Positions 41,835 through 50,691 of a stretch of DNA of 64,000 nucleotides are shown here, piece after piece. The first letter of the stretch is position 1. Every line of letters begins with the position of its first letter. A model generated the notes under the pieces. It saw only the letters and a list, made by a program, of their open reading frames with translations. It made no database searches and was not told where the DNA came from. The position numbers and the translations under genes are program-made. Source of the stretch: Mesorhizobium loti CJ3sym. GTDB lineage: Bacteria > Pseudomonadota > Alphaproteobacteria > Rhizobiales > Rhizobiaceae. The DNA is taken from assembly GCF_000472785.1 (NCBI RefSeq), contig NZ_AXAL01000011.1:1-64000 (forward strand). The letters run 5' to 3'.

Positions 41835-42371
41835 TCACAACAAGAACGTTTGCCGCTCCCGCAACGTCGCCGTGATAGCGGCAATCCCCACCTCGATCTC
41901 GCGCTTGGCCGACAGCATTGCATCCCCCGCGACGCCTTCGAGCATCGAGCGCAGCAGCTCCGCCTGGCCGACCAGAACCGCGTCCTTTTCGGCCAGGGCG
42001 GCCAGCGTGCCCGCTTCCTGCCGATAGCGTTGGGTCATGCGGTCGTTTTCCGGCACCGGCTGGTGGCGGATCTGGCCTTCCAGCGCGCCGACCTCGCGGC
42101 CCAGGCGCTCGAGCGCCTGGGCGTTGGCGACGATTGCCGCGTCGGGGAAGGGGTTGGCCCGCGTCGGCGGCTGGATGTTGTCGCGGCGGTAGCGGGCCTC
42201 GGCCTCGTCGATGCCAGCCCGGGCGCGGGCGAGCAGCGAGCAGGCCATCTGGCGCACGCGCTGGTCGTCGGCGCGCAGCTGGTTTTCCTGGCGGTAGAAA
42301 TTGTAGCCGTAGCCGTAGAACAGGTTGATCCCGACCTTGGCGAGCGGCCCGGCCTCGTAGAAGCGGCTCAT
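41835..42371 (-). CDS. Conserved hypothetical helical protein next to SPFH gene
   Basis: 178 residues, strongly helical. It begins MSRFYEAGPLAKVGINLFYG and has long alpha-helical stretches with charged residues (RQMACSLLARARAGIDEAEA, LVGQAELLRSMLEGVAGD). I do not recognise a domain. ATG overlaps the SPFH gene stop (ATGA), so the two are translated together. A truncated copy of its end lies at 32989-33225. Confidence 0.75.
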   Translation of the reverse strand: MSRFYEAGPLAKVGINLFYGYGYNFYRQENQLRADDQRVRQMACSLLARARAGIDEAEARYRRDNIQPPTRANPFPDAAIVANAQALERLGREVGALEGQIRHQPVPENDRMTQRYRQEAGTLAALAEKDAVLVGQAELLRSMLEGVAGDAMLSAKREIEVGIAAITATLRERQTFLL

Positions 42372-43201
42372 CTTGTCGCGCCCACCTCATCGCCCAGCGG
42401 ATAGAAGCCTGTCGGCTGGCCGCCAATGTTGAAGGGCAGGCCGGCGGCTGCGTTGGGCGCCGAAACCAGGCCCTTGTCGGCCATGCGCAGCGCCAGATAA
42501 TAGCGAACCGCCTCGATGGGGCTCAGCCCAATCGCCTGCAGCGAGATCAGTTCGCGCATGCGCTCGTCGCGCGGCGTGATCAGCACCTTGAGGTCGTTCA
42601 GCATGATGCCGTAGACCTTGAGGAAATCGGTGAGGTGCAGCTTCACCGCCTCGCGCACATCGCTGATGCGCTCGTTGATGTTTTCCATCTTGGTGACCTG
42701 AATGATCTGGTTGATCGCCTGCTCGATGGCCGGTCCGGCATAGTCGGCGATTTCCTTGGTGTCGATCACGGCACCCGCGAACGGCATGTGGGTGATGAGA
42801 TCGAGCGCCTCTTCCTTGCTGTCGATGTGGATGTAGTAGTCGACGACATAGGACATCTCGGCCATCTCGGCCGAGGTGGCGATGCCCTCATTGCGCACCA
42901 GAAGCTTGGAACGATTGATATAGATGACCTCGTAGACCCAGGGCGAGGATCCGCCGAAGAAGCCCTGGACGATCGACCCGACCAGCGGCTTGTCCGGCGT
43001 CTGCAGCGCGTATTGACCGGTCTCGTAGACGTTGAGCACCGCGCCGCGCGACTTCAGGATGCAGAAATGGTTGCTTTCCACCGTCAGCAGCGAGCCCGAG
43101 ACGATGCTCTCGTCGACGATCTTCATCGCCACGGTCCTGGTGCCGAGCGCGTCCGTGCCGTCGCGCTGCAGCGACGTGATGACCTGTCTGGTGATTGCCA
43201 T
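42368..43201 (-). CDS. SPFH/band 7 domain protein
   Basis: 277 residues from ATG 43201 with GAGGGG upstream. There is an SPFH-type core: FCILKSRGAVLNVYETGQYAL, VYEVIYINRSKLLVRNEGIAT and the coil DFLKVYGIMLNDLKVLITPRDE. Such proteins form membrane-associated scaffolds or rings. A membrane helix is not obvious in this copy, so it may be cytoplasmic. It is co-translated with the helical protein downstream. An unknown membrane protein precedes it on the same strand. Confidence 0.82.
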   Translation of the reverse strand: MAITRQVITSLQRDGTDALGTRTVAMKIVDESIVSGSLLTVESNHFCILKSRGAVLNVYETGQYALQTPDKPLVGSIVQGFFGGSSPWVYEVIYINRSKLLVRNEGIATSAEMAEMSYVVDYYIHIDSKEEALDLITHMPFAGAVIDTKEIADYAGPAIEQAINQIIQVTKMENINERISDVREAVKLHLTDFLKVYGIMLNDLKVLITPRDERMRELISLQAIGLSPIEAVRYYLALRMADKGLVSAPNAAAGLPFNIGGQPTGFYPLGDEVGATR

Positions 43202-43288
43202 TTCGAATTCCCCTCCTGATGGTGCGGCACGCCCAGCGCGTGCCATTCCTGTTTGAACTGCTGCCGAGCAGAGCTGGTTGGCTCCGGC

Positions 43289-43768
43289 TCAGCGATTTGT
43301 TTGCCGCGCTTTCGCGGGCGCTGAATGCCGTGGTGAACAGAGGCCCTTGCCGCCGAATTGTTGCTGCAGCCGGGCGGTGCGGTCGGTGCGCTGTCGGTAG
43401 CCGGCGTCGCCGTCGAGCAAATATCTTGCCCGCTGCTTTTCGCGCGGCCGCGATCGCTTCGCCTGGATTGCTTGCTCGATAGGCTCTATCGCCACGGCGA
43501 GCCTGCGGCCGGCTCCGGTCCTGGACTCGTCGATGGCCCGGTTGACAGCCTGCTTGATCAAATCCCCGCTGTTCTGGCCGAGGAAGTTCGAGACCAGCCC
43601 GGCGACATCGGCGGCGATGTCTTCGACCTTGTCGTCGTCGGTGAATGCGGCCAGCGGCGAAGCGGGCCGACCGGCGTCTGATTGGACAATTGTTGCAGGG
43701 CGGCGGTTCTTGCCCAGCCGCTGCCAGAGAATGAATGCGAAGATCAGTGCAAAGACAAAAAACGACAT
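43289..43768 (-). CDS. Small membrane-anchored protein of unknown function
   Basis: 159 residues from ATG 43768. One membrane helix (SFFVFALIFAFILWQRLG) is followed by a polar cytoplasmic region rich in arginine and alanine. KVEDIAADVAGLVSNFLGQN and LIKQAVNRAIDESRTGAGRR are the most conserved-looking helices. An extension of the frame to 43837 is possible but would bury the helix. It is upstream of the SPFH gene on the same strand, 87 bases away, and could form part of that cluster. No function is recognised. Confidence 0.65.
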   Translation of the reverse strand: MSFFVFALIFAFILWQRLGKNRRPATIVQSDAGRPASPLAAFTDDDKVEDIAADVAGLVSNFLGQNSGDLIKQAVNRAIDESRTGAGRRLAVAIEPIEQAIQAKRSRPREKQRARYLLDGDAGYRQRTDRTARLQQQFGGKGLCSPRHSAPAKARQTNR

Positions 43769-44137
43769 TCGACCAGCCCCGTTCAGTGGTCCGCGTTGAT
43801 TGCAGGATGTGATGGAAGCTCTCGTCCTCGGGCACAAATGGCCACCGCTGCTCGGCGGATCAATGGCGGCCGGAGTATCTGTGGACCCCCCAATTCCCTC
43901 CCGGTTAACACGTCAGACACAGTCTTGCCGGACGGGGCTGTCCGGGGCAAAAGCTGCGTTGTTGATAGGGGATGTCCGGGGTGGCGGCCATACACAATGT
44001 CGAGAGCTGTTGCGGCGGGCGGATTCTTCCCGGCAGCGGACACGAACCGTCCAAGGCGGGAAGGTGACCTTGCTTAAAACCGCGTTCTTGGGCTCAATGG
44101 CTGGATAGTCGCCACGCTGCGGGGAGAGGGCATCGAG
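43769..44137. other. Intergenic region without recognisable gene
   Basis: 369 bases between the membrane protein and the DOPA-dioxygenase-family gene. I see no coding frame with a credible start or family similarity. It contains the promoters for both divergent genes, which I could not assign. Confidence 0.4.
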
Positions 44138-44551
44138 ATGAGCGAAGACAATCCAAGGCCGCTGGCGGAGATCGCCAGCTATCACGCTCACATCTACTTC
44201 GACGGGCAAACGCAGCGGCAGCATGCCGAATGGCTGCGGCTTCGTATCGGCGAGCGTTTCCGCGTGCGCCTGGGCAATTGGCACGACCGGCAAGTCGGCC
44301 CGCATGACCAGCCCATGTACCAGGTCTCCTTCGCCAACGAGATTTTCGGCGCGCTCGTGCCGTGGCTGATGCTGAACCATCGTGGCCTGAGCATCCTCAT
44401 CCATCCGAACACGACCAACCCCAAGCGCGACCATCTGGTCGATCCGGTCTGGATCGGCCGGCCGCTTGATGTGCACGGCGACACGCTTCCGGACGATGAT
44501 GAGGCGGAAGAGGCGCTGGAGATCAATACCGAGCCGACGCTGCCGGCGTAG
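44138..44551 (+). CDS. DOPA 4,5-dioxygenase family protein
   Basis: 137 residues from an ATG preceded by [51 protein letters not shown] and [18 protein letters not shown] are characteristic of the family, with histidines for iron binding. Family members cleave catechol-type rings, but bacterial members are mostly uncharacterised. It is adjacent to an AraC-type regulator on the other strand. A truncated relic of the same family is at 31960-32125. Confidence 0.88.
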   Translation: MSEDNPRPLAEIASYHAHIYFDGQTQRQHAEWLRLRIGERFRVRLGNWHDRQVGPHDQPMYQVSFANEIFGALVPWLMLNHRGLSILIHPNTTNPKRDHLVDPVWIGRPLDVHGDTLPDDDEAEEALEINTEPTLPA

Positions 44552-44558
44552 CGGCCCT

Positions 44559-45512
44559 CTAATGCACTACGGCCCTTAACCGCTCGCGCAGTTCCCTTGG
44601 CGCCACATCATACCGGCTCTTGAAGGCGCGGGAGAAATGCGCGCTGGAATTGAAGCCGCAGGCGAAGGCGATTTCGGAGATCGAGGCCGAGGCGCGGGTG
44701 GGGGAGAGTAGTTCCTCCTTGCTGCGCTCCAGCCGGCGGTCCCAGACGAAGCGTTCGAGTGTCGCGCCTTCGCCTTCGAAGGCGCGGTGCAGATAGCGGC
44801 GCGAGCAGCCCATGTGGCGGGCAATGTCTTGCGCCGACAGGCGGCTGCGCGCAAGGTTGGCGTCGATATAGGCGACGATGCGCTCGCGCAGCGCCTCCAG
44901 CGGCGAGCGGCGGAATTCGGGCGCCATGGGCTTGGCCTGGATAAGGCCGTTGACCAGCTGGACCAGGCTGTCGCCGACGCGCCGGCTGCCGGCCTCGTCG
45001 AGCTTGTGTGCCTCGCCGATCGCCATCTGCATCAGGCCCGAGACGATGTGGGTCAGGCTGTCACCGTTGCCGGGCAGCGGCAGGGGTGCGGAGAGGCGGG
45101 CGAGCGTGTCGTCGCCGAAGGTCGAGCGCGGCACCTGCAGGATCAACTGGTCGACGTCACTGAGGTTCTGCAGGGAGTAGCTGCGCACGGGATCATAGAT
45201 GATCGCCGATTGCGGGCCGAGGTCGACGGCCACCTGCTGCTGCTCGAAACGGCTGCGGCCTGAAAGCTGCATCAGGATTTTGATCGCGTCGGGGTCGAAG
45301 CTGCGCCAGAACAGCCGGTCGTTGAGCACCAGATGCGAATTGGCCTTGATCTCGGACAGCCGGCAGGCGCCGAGATTGACCGACACGAGCTGCGGGATCG
45401 ACGGCACCGTGCCACGCGGGAAGCGTTGGGTGATCGGGCCGAACAAAAGGCGTGATGTCGACAGGAAAGCCTCGCCGTCGGCGATGCTGACATGGTGGGC
45501 GGCAGCGTGCAT
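44559..45512 (-). CDS. AraC-family transcriptional regulator with AraC_binding_2 domain
   Basis: 317 residues from ATG 45512 with GGAGGAAAC upstream. The N-terminal 180 residues form an AraC-type binding domain with VDLGPQSAIIYDPVRSYSLQN. The C-terminal helix-turn-helix pair is in RLSAQDIARHMGCSRRYLHRAF and SISEIAFACGFNSSAHFSRAFK. It follows the iclR-type gene on the same strand. The target is probably the amidohydrolase/ABC operon or an adjacent aromatic or amino compound pathway. Confidence 0.93.
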   Translation of the reverse strand: MHAAAHHVSIADGEAFLSTSRLLFGPITQRFPRGTVPSIPQLVSVNLGACRLSEIKANSHLVLNDRLFWRSFDPDAIKILMQLSGRSRFEQQQVAVDLGPQSAIIYDPVRSYSLQNLSDVDQLILQVPRSTFGDDTLARLSAPLPLPGNGDSLTHIVSGLMQMAIGEAHKLDEAGSRRVGDSLVQLVNGLIQAKPMAPEFRRSPLEALRERIVAYIDANLARSRLSAQDIARHMGCSRRYLHRAFEGEGATLERFVWDRRLERSKEELLSPTRASASISEIAFACGFNSSAHFSRAFKSRYDVAPRELRERLRAVVH

Positions 45513-45582
45513 GTGTTTCCTCCTCCAAAGAAACCTCCCGTCTTGTCGCGGGCTTGCGGCTGACAGGAACTTAACATGATAA

Positions 45583-46359
45583 TTATCTCTGCCGCAACGG
45601 CAGAGAAGTATGCCATTGTTCGCCGGTGAGGTGGGCTGAAATCTTCGCACCTGCCTCGCGCGCGGCCTCTCCCTGGCGCTCGGCAATGGCGTCGTCGATG
45701 CGCGATAGCGGCGAGGCCACGGCCAGCGTGCCGACAGGAAAACCGTCCGAACCGAGGATGGGAGCGGCGACCGAGTGCACGCCTTCCTCATAGCCTTGGG
45801 CGCTGCGCGAATAGCCGCGTGCCGCCGCCAGCCGCACCGCCCCCATCACCGCGTCGCGGCTGGTCACGGTGTGGGCGTTGAAGGCGGTGAGCGGCTTGCC
45901 GAAATACGCCTCGATGGTTTCCGGGCGCGAGAAGGCGAGGAAGGCGATGCCCGACGCGGTGCCATGCAGCGGCAGGATCTGGCCGACATCGACGCTGACG
46001 CGATTGGCCCTTGCCGAGAGCTCGACATGCACGGTGAGCAGCGCGCCGGCGCTGAACTCGGAGAGATGCACGGTCTCGCCGGTCTCCAGCGCCAGCTCGC
46101 GCACGATGGGAGCCGCAACGCGCACGAAAGGCAGATGCGCGTCGCGCATGCGGGCCAGCCGCGACAGGCCGGCGCCGAGGCGGTAGCGGCGGCTCAGCGG
46201 CTCCTGCTCGATCAGCCGGCGCTCGGCCAGCGCCACCAGCAGGCGGCGGGCAGTGGCTTTGTCGAGGCCCGACTTGCGGGCAATGTCGGAGAGGCCGATT
46301 TCCGGCTCCTTCAAGGTGAAAAGCTCGAGCAGCGAAACCGCCTTGCCGACCGTGCTCAT
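45583..46359 (-). CDS. IclR-family transcriptional regulator
   Basis: 258 residues from ATG 46359, preceded by GGAG nine bases away. The winged helix-turn-helix (1-65) includes IGLSDIARKSGLDKATARRLLVAL. The IclR effector domain (about 75-250) has LHGTASGIAFLAF and YEEGVHSVAAPILGSDGFPVGTLAVASP. It is divergent from the amidohydrolase operon. A perfect palindrome between them is the likely operator, so it probably controls that operon and itself. Confidence 0.94.
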   Translation of the reverse strand: MSTVGKAVSLLELFTLKEPEIGLSDIARKSGLDKATARRLLVALAERRLIEQEPLSRRYRLGAGLSRLARMRDAHLPFVRVAAPIVRELALETGETVHLSEFSAGALLTVHVELSARANRVSVDVGQILPLHGTASGIAFLAFSRPETIEAYFGKPLTAFNAHTVTSRDAVMGAVRLAAARGYSRSAQGYEEGVHSVAAPILGSDGFPVGTLAVASPLSRIDDAIAERQGEAAREAGAKISAHLTGEQWHTSLPLRQR

Positions 46360-46444
46360 TGCAGAAATCTCCGAGATACTTAGCGTGTGAATTAACTTGA
46401 CAGCGGCCGTCGTGGCTTGCAGTCTGTCTATAACATACAAAACG

Positions 46445-46465
46445 TCGGTTCATATGATGAACCGA
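46445..46465. promoter_or_regulatory. Palindromic operator, probably IclR target
   Basis: TCGGTTCAT (46445-46453) and ATGAACCGA (46457-46465) form a perfect inverted repeat with a three-base centre. It lies between the divergent iclR-type gene and the amidohydrolase gene. A TATAAC-like -10 element occurs at about 46429 on the minus-strand side. The position makes it the best candidate operator. Confidence 0.6.
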
Positions 46466-46591
46466 TATGGGAACGTAAAAAACAAGGGCAAAAGCGGTTT
46501 CGCGGCAGCGCCAGAGGCGGTGCAGCACGCAATGCCGAAATAGCTGGAGCGGCCCACGCGGCACGCAACCGGCGGTGAGGAGAGAGACGAA

Positions 46592-48250
46592 ATGCCTGAC
46601 GCCGACCTGGTTCTGACCAATGGCCGCATCTACACGCTTGATCGCAAGCGGCCATGGGCGTCGTCGGTGGCCGTCAAAAGCGGGCGCATCGTGGCGGTCG
46701 GTGAGGCGGATGCCGTCGCTGATCTGAGCGGACCAGACACACGCGTCGTCGACCTCGGTGGCGCCATGCTGATGCCGGGCATTGTCGACGTGCACGCGCA
46801 TCTGATGATGGGCGGCCAGGCCGAACTGTTCGAACTGCGCTTTGCGCCGACCTCGAGCTTCGAGACGCTGATCGCGCGTGTTGCCGAGGCGGCGGCCAAG
46901 GCGCCGGAGGGATCCTGGATCATCGGCGGCCAGTGGGGCAGCGATCTCCTGCCGAAGCTGAACACGCTTGCAGCGCTGGCCGCACTCGACAAAGCCAGCC
47001 AGGGCCGGCCGGTGATGCTGCGCGACGACACCTACCACAACAGGTGGATCAACTCGCAAGCGCTGCGCCTGGCGGGCGTATCCGCCGCGACGCCGGACCC
47101 GGAAAAGGGCTCGATCGGCCGTGACCCGGCCTCGGGCGCGCCGACCGGCATGATGATCGAATCCGCCGCCGGCATTGTCGAAAGCACGATAGCCCGGTCG
47201 GGCCACTACACCGAAGAGATGGACCGCGCGGCGATGGCGCAATCGATCGCCACGCTCAACTCCTACGGCGTCACCGCTTTCCTCGACGCCGCCGCCATGC
47301 AGCCGATCCTGGCGGCGCTGAAAGGCCTCGATGATCGCGGCGAACTCACCGCTTGGTCGGTGTCGGCCATGCCCGCGGTCGAGCCGTCCTTCATGTTCGG
47401 CATTGCCGGCGACGAGCTGATCGCGCTGCGCGAGAATTATCGCGGCGTTCATGCGAGGCCCGACTTCGTCAAGGTGTTCCTCGACGGCGTGCCGGGCGCG
47501 CGCACCGCCGCCTTCCACGAGCCCTATACGGATGACCCGATCCTCGGCTGCTGCTTTCGCGGCTCGACCATCGTCACCGTGCCCGACCTGATCCGCTGGG
47601 TCGGCAAGTGCGAAAAGCTCGGGCTCGGCGTGAAAATCCATTGCGCCGGTGATGCCGCCGTCAGCCAGGCGCTCGACGCCATCGATGTCGTGCGTTCCTT
47701 CAACGGCCCGACCAAGCTGATCCATCACATCGCGCATGCCAGCTACATCGCGCCTGATGATATTGCCCGCTTCGCCGCGCTTGGTGTGGCCGCCGACCTG
47801 TCGCCCTTCCTGTGGTATCCGACCAGCTTCCTCGAAGGCCACAAGCAGACGATGGGCGAGGCGCGGGCCCAACGCTTCTGGCCGAACAAGGATCTGTTGG
47901 AGGCCGGTGCGCTGCTCGCCGGCGGGTCCGACTGGCCAGTCATGCCCAACCCCGATCCGTGGGACGGCATCGAAGGGCTAGTGACGCGGCGCAACCCGAG
48001 CGGCGACTTCAAGGGCGCGGCCCTGTGGCCGGAGCAGGCGCTAGATGTCGCCACCGCGCTCGAGATATTCACCATCAACTCGGCCCGCGCCATCGGCCTC
48101 GCGGATACGGTCGGTTCGATCGAGATCGGCAAGTCGGCCGACTTCATCAAGCTCGACCGCAACGTGCTGGACATACCGGCCGACGAGATCGCCGGCACCA
48201 AGGTGCTGACCACCTGGTTCGAGGGGAGGGTCGTCTATGAGCGGAGCTGA
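46592..48250 (+). CDS. Metal-dependent amidohydrolase of the YtcJ-like (PF07969) family
   Basis: 552 residues from an ATG with GGTGAGGAGAG upstream. The start LVLTNGRIYTLDRKRPWASS, the metal-binding DVHAH (66-70) and GGSDWPV near the end (about 450) are family signatures. CAGDAAVSQALDAID contains another metal ligand. The family hydrolyses cyclic amides, ureas and related compounds. It is first in an operon with a CobW-like GTPase and a complete branched-chain-type ABC transporter, so it likely degrades an imported amide or nitrogen compound. The compound is not identifiable. Confidence 0.92.
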   Translation: MPDADLVLTNGRIYTLDRKRPWASSVAVKSGRIVAVGEADAVADLSGPDTRVVDLGGAMLMPGIVDVHAHLMMGGQAELFELRFAPTSSFETLIARVAEAAAKAPEGSWIIGGQWGSDLLPKLNTLAALAALDKASQGRPVMLRDDTYHNRWINSQALRLAGVSAATPDPEKGSIGRDPASGAPTGMMIESAAGIVESTIARSGHYTEEMDRAAMAQSIATLNSYGVTAFLDAAAMQPILAALKGLDDRGELTAWSVSAMPAVEPSFMFGIAGDELIALRENYRGVHARPDFVKVFLDGVPGARTAAFHEPYTDDPILGCCFRGSTIVTVPDLIRWVGKCEKLGLGVKIHCAGDAAVSQALDAIDVVRSFNGPTKLIHHIAHASYIAPDDIARFAALGVAADLSPFLWYPTSFLEGHKQTMGEARAQRFWPNKDLLEAGALLAGGSDWPVMPNPDPWDGIEGLVTRRNPSGDFKGAALWPEQALDVATALEIFTINSARAIGLADTVGSIEIGKSADFIKLDRNVLDIPADEIAGTKVLTTWFEGRVVYERS

Positions 48251-49307
48251 CCGCCCCATCCCGGTGACGGTGCTGACCGGCTTCCTCGGTTCGGGCAAGA
48301 CCACGGTGCTGAACCGCCTCCTGCGCCGGCCGTCGTTGGCTGGGGCTGCCGTCATCATCAACGAGTTCGGCGCCATCGGGCTGGATCATCTGCTGATCGA
48401 GGCGAGCGAAGAACAGTTCACGCTGCTCGACAATGGCTGCGTCTGCTGCACGGTCCGCGGCGACCTGGTGGCGACGCTGAAGGCGCTCGACCAGCGCAGC
48501 CGTGCCGGCGAGGTGCCTGAGCTGACCCATGTCATCATCGAGACGACGGGGCTCGCCGATCCCGCACCGATCCTGCACACGCTGATGGCCGAGCCGGAAC
48601 TCGCCGGCCGCTATGTCATCGCCGGCGTGGTCACCACGGTCGATGCGGTCAATGGCTTGATGACGCTCGACCGTCATGCCGAAGCAGCCAAGCAGGTCGC
48701 GGTCGCCGACCAGCTGCTGGTGACCAAGACCGATCTGGTTTCAGCGGAAGCGCTGAGCGAGTTGCAGCGCCGGCTGAAGGCCTTGGCGCCGACGGCGCGG
48801 CAAAGCCTGGCGCACGATGGCGAGGCCGATTTCGACATACTGGATAGTCAGCATCTTGGCGCCGCTGGTGACCTTGACCGCATTGCTGCCTGGCTGGAGA
48901 TGGCCGAGCCCGATTGTGGCCCCGACTGCGCGCACGATCATGCGCATCACAATGGCCACGCGCACCACGGCATCCAGTCCTACAGTTTCGTCATCGACGA
49001 GCCTGTCGAGTGGGCAGCCTTCGCGCGCTGGCTCGACTACGTGGCGGCGCTGAAGGGCGAGGATCTGCTGCGGCTCAAGGGCCTCGTGCACGTCACCGAG
49101 CAGCCGGAGCGGCCGCTGGTGCTGCACGGCGTGCAGCATGTCTTCCACCCGCCGGTGCGGCTCGATGCCTGGCCGTCGGCCGACCGGCGCACGCGGCTGG
49201 TATTCATCGTGCGCGACATCCCACGCGAAACCATCGCACGCACGCTGACCAAATTCGCCGCCATCGATGCCGCCAGCATCAGGGCGCCGGATCGCACTGC
49301 TGCTTGA
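48237..49307 (+). CDS. CobW/COG0523 GTPase, metal chaperone-like
   Basis: 356 residues, overlapping the amidohydrolase gene by 14 bases. The P-loop is TGFLGSGKTT (14-23). CVCC (68-71) is the conserved metal-binding cysteine motif. IIETTGLADPAP and TKTDL are the other GTPase motifs. A histidine-rich stretch, HDHAHHNGHAHH (about 239-250), precedes the C-terminal CobW domain. These proteins deliver zinc, cobalt, iron or nickel to enzymes. The overlap suggests that it supplies the metal for the amidohydrolase or its relatives. Confidence 0.93.
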   Translation: MSGADRPIPVTVLTGFLGSGKTTVLNRLLRRPSLAGAAVIINEFGAIGLDHLLIEASEEQFTLLDNGCVCCTVRGDLVATLKALDQRSRAGEVPELTHVIIETTGLADPAPILHTLMAEPELAGRYVIAGVVTTVDAVNGLMTLDRHAEAAKQVAVADQLLVTKTDLVSAEALSELQRRLKALAPTARQSLAHDGEADFDILDSQHLGAAGDLDRIAAWLEMAEPDCGPDCAHDHAHHNGHAHHGIQSYSFVIDEPVEWAAFARWLDYVAALKGEDLLRLKGLVHVTEQPERPLVLHGVQHVFHPPVRLDAWPSADRRTRLVFIVRDIPRETIARTLTKFAAIDAASIRAPDRTAA

Positions 49308-49345
49308 TCAGAAAATGAATCAGAAAAAACAGGGGAGTGACTGAC

Positions 49346-50530
49346 ATGCAATGGAAATCCAGCCTGGTGGCAGTGGCCTTCGCCGGCCTCGGCTTTGCCG
49401 CAACAGCTGCTACGGCATCCGCCGCCGGCCCGACCTGCAAGGACGGCACGATCAAGGTCGGCGCGGTGTCGACCATCACCGGTCCGGCCGATTTCAGCGA
49501 GGTGCCCAAGGCGACGCAGGCGGCATTCGATGCCGTCAACGCCGCCGGCGGCATCAATGGCTGCAAGATCGATTACACTATCGCCGACGACAAGGCGGAT
49601 CCCGCAGTCGCAGCCCAGGCCGCGCGCGACTTGATCGACAACAAGGAAGCGGTGGCGCTGGTCGGCTCGGGCAGCCTGCTCGATTGCGCGGTCAATTCCG
49701 CCACCTATAGCCGCAAGAAGATCCTGTCCGTGCAAGGCCTCGGCGTCGATGCCGCCTGCTTCTCCTCGCCCAATGTGGCGCCGGTGAATGTCGGGCCCTA
49801 CACGCTCTCCACCGCGATGGCGTACTACGCCACCAACCAGCTGAAGAGCGAGAAACTGTGCGCCTTCTTCATCATCATCGGCGGCACCCAGGAAGCCTAC
49901 AAGAAGGCGATCGAGAACTGGGAAAAGATCTCGGGCAAGACAATCCATCTCATCGACCTGACGCTACCGTTCCAGGGCGACCTCACGCCCTATGTCATCA
50001 AGGCGCGCGATGCCGGCTGCGACGCGGTGCTGACCAACCAGGTCGAGCCGCAAGTGGTGCAGCTGATCAAGACCGTCGATGCGCAGAAGATCACGGGCAT
50101 CAACTGGCTGTTCCTGGCGCCCGGCTACACCGAGCAAGTCGCCTCGGCATTGGCCGACACCAAGCAGCCGATCTATGTCGGCACCGAATGGGAGCCCTTC
50201 ACCGAGAAGAGCTCGCCCGCCAACGCGCAATGGGCGGCCGACATGCAGAAGGCCGGCCGGCCGCTGACCGCCTTCTCGCAAGGCGGCTATCTCGCCGCCC
50301 AGATGTTCGTGAAAGTCGTGTCGTCGATCGATGGCGAGGTGACGCGCGAGAGCGTGACCAAGGCGCTGCACGAGATGCAGCCGATCACCAATCCGCTTTC
50401 CGGCAGCCCCTACGTCTTCGGCACCGCCAAGGTCCATTCGCCAATGCAGGCGACCAAGGTCATGAAGCTGGAAAAGGGCGCCTGGACGGTCGAGACGCCG
50501 GACTGGGTCGTGCTGCCGCAGGCCAAGTAA
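49346..50530 (+). CDS. Branched-chain amino acid-type ABC substrate-binding protein
   Basis: 394 residues from ATG 49346, with AGGGGAG eight bases upstream. GTG 49337 is an alternative. A signal peptide ends near residue 27 (ATAATASAAGP). The mature Leu/Ile/Val-binding fold has GGINGCKIDYTIADDKADP and ALVGSGSLLDCA, with a later disulfide-capable pair. The ligand cannot be read from the sequence. The stop is followed by a hairpin-forming repeat, which probably raises expression relative to the permease genes. Confidence 0.92.
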   Translation: MQWKSSLVAVAFAGLGFAATAATASAAGPTCKDGTIKVGAVSTITGPADFSEVPKATQAAFDAVNAAGGINGCKIDYTIADDKADPAVAAQAARDLIDNKEAVALVGSGSLLDCAVNSATYSRKKILSVQGLGVDAACFSSPNVAPVNVGPYTLSTAMAYYATNQLKSEKLCAFFIIIGGTQEAYKKAIENWEKISGKTIHLIDLTLPFQGDLTPYVIKARDAGCDAVLTNQVEPQVVQLIKTVDAQKITGINWLFLAPGYTEQVASALADTKQPIYVGTEWEPFTEKSSPANAQWAADMQKAGRPLTAFSQGGYLAAQMFVKVVSSIDGEVTRESVTKALHEMQPITNPLSGSPYVFGTAKVHSPMQATKVMKLEKGAWTVETPDWVVLPQAK

Positions 50531-50546
50531 GTCCTCCCGGGGCGTT

Positions 50547-50635
50547 GGCGCCGCTCCTCATTTGCCTGCCGGCATTCAGCTCTTTCTCCCCGTTCACGGG
50601 GAGAAATGTCCGGCAGGACAATGAGGGGCGGCGCC
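50547..50635. repeat. Palindromic rhizobial repeat, family 2, copy 1 (possible transcript attenuator)
   Basis: Arms of about 30 bases (50547-50577 and 50606-50635) are near-perfect inverted copies. They enclose the stem CTCCCCGT (50586-50593) and ACGGGGAG (50596-50603). The family recurs at 57373-57527. Its position between the binding protein and the permease gene would trim or stabilise the 5' transcript, a common way to express the binding protein more strongly. Confidence 0.75.
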
Positions 50636-50691
50636 GACCTCGGGCAAGAGTTCGGGCCAAGGCCCGCGCACGTCTCCGAATTGGGAATCCG

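Noticed and set aside
45788..47872. A 694-codon minus-strand frame across the amidohydrolase and the iclR-type gene
   Set aside because: It is antisense to one real gene and out of frame with the other. It lacks recognisable domains and a ribosome site.
49858..50691. N-terminal extension of the LivH-like permease frame into the binding-protein gene
   Set aside because: The sequence upstream of ATG 50692 is out of frame with the binding protein and includes the palindromic repeat. It has the composition of a shadow frame.
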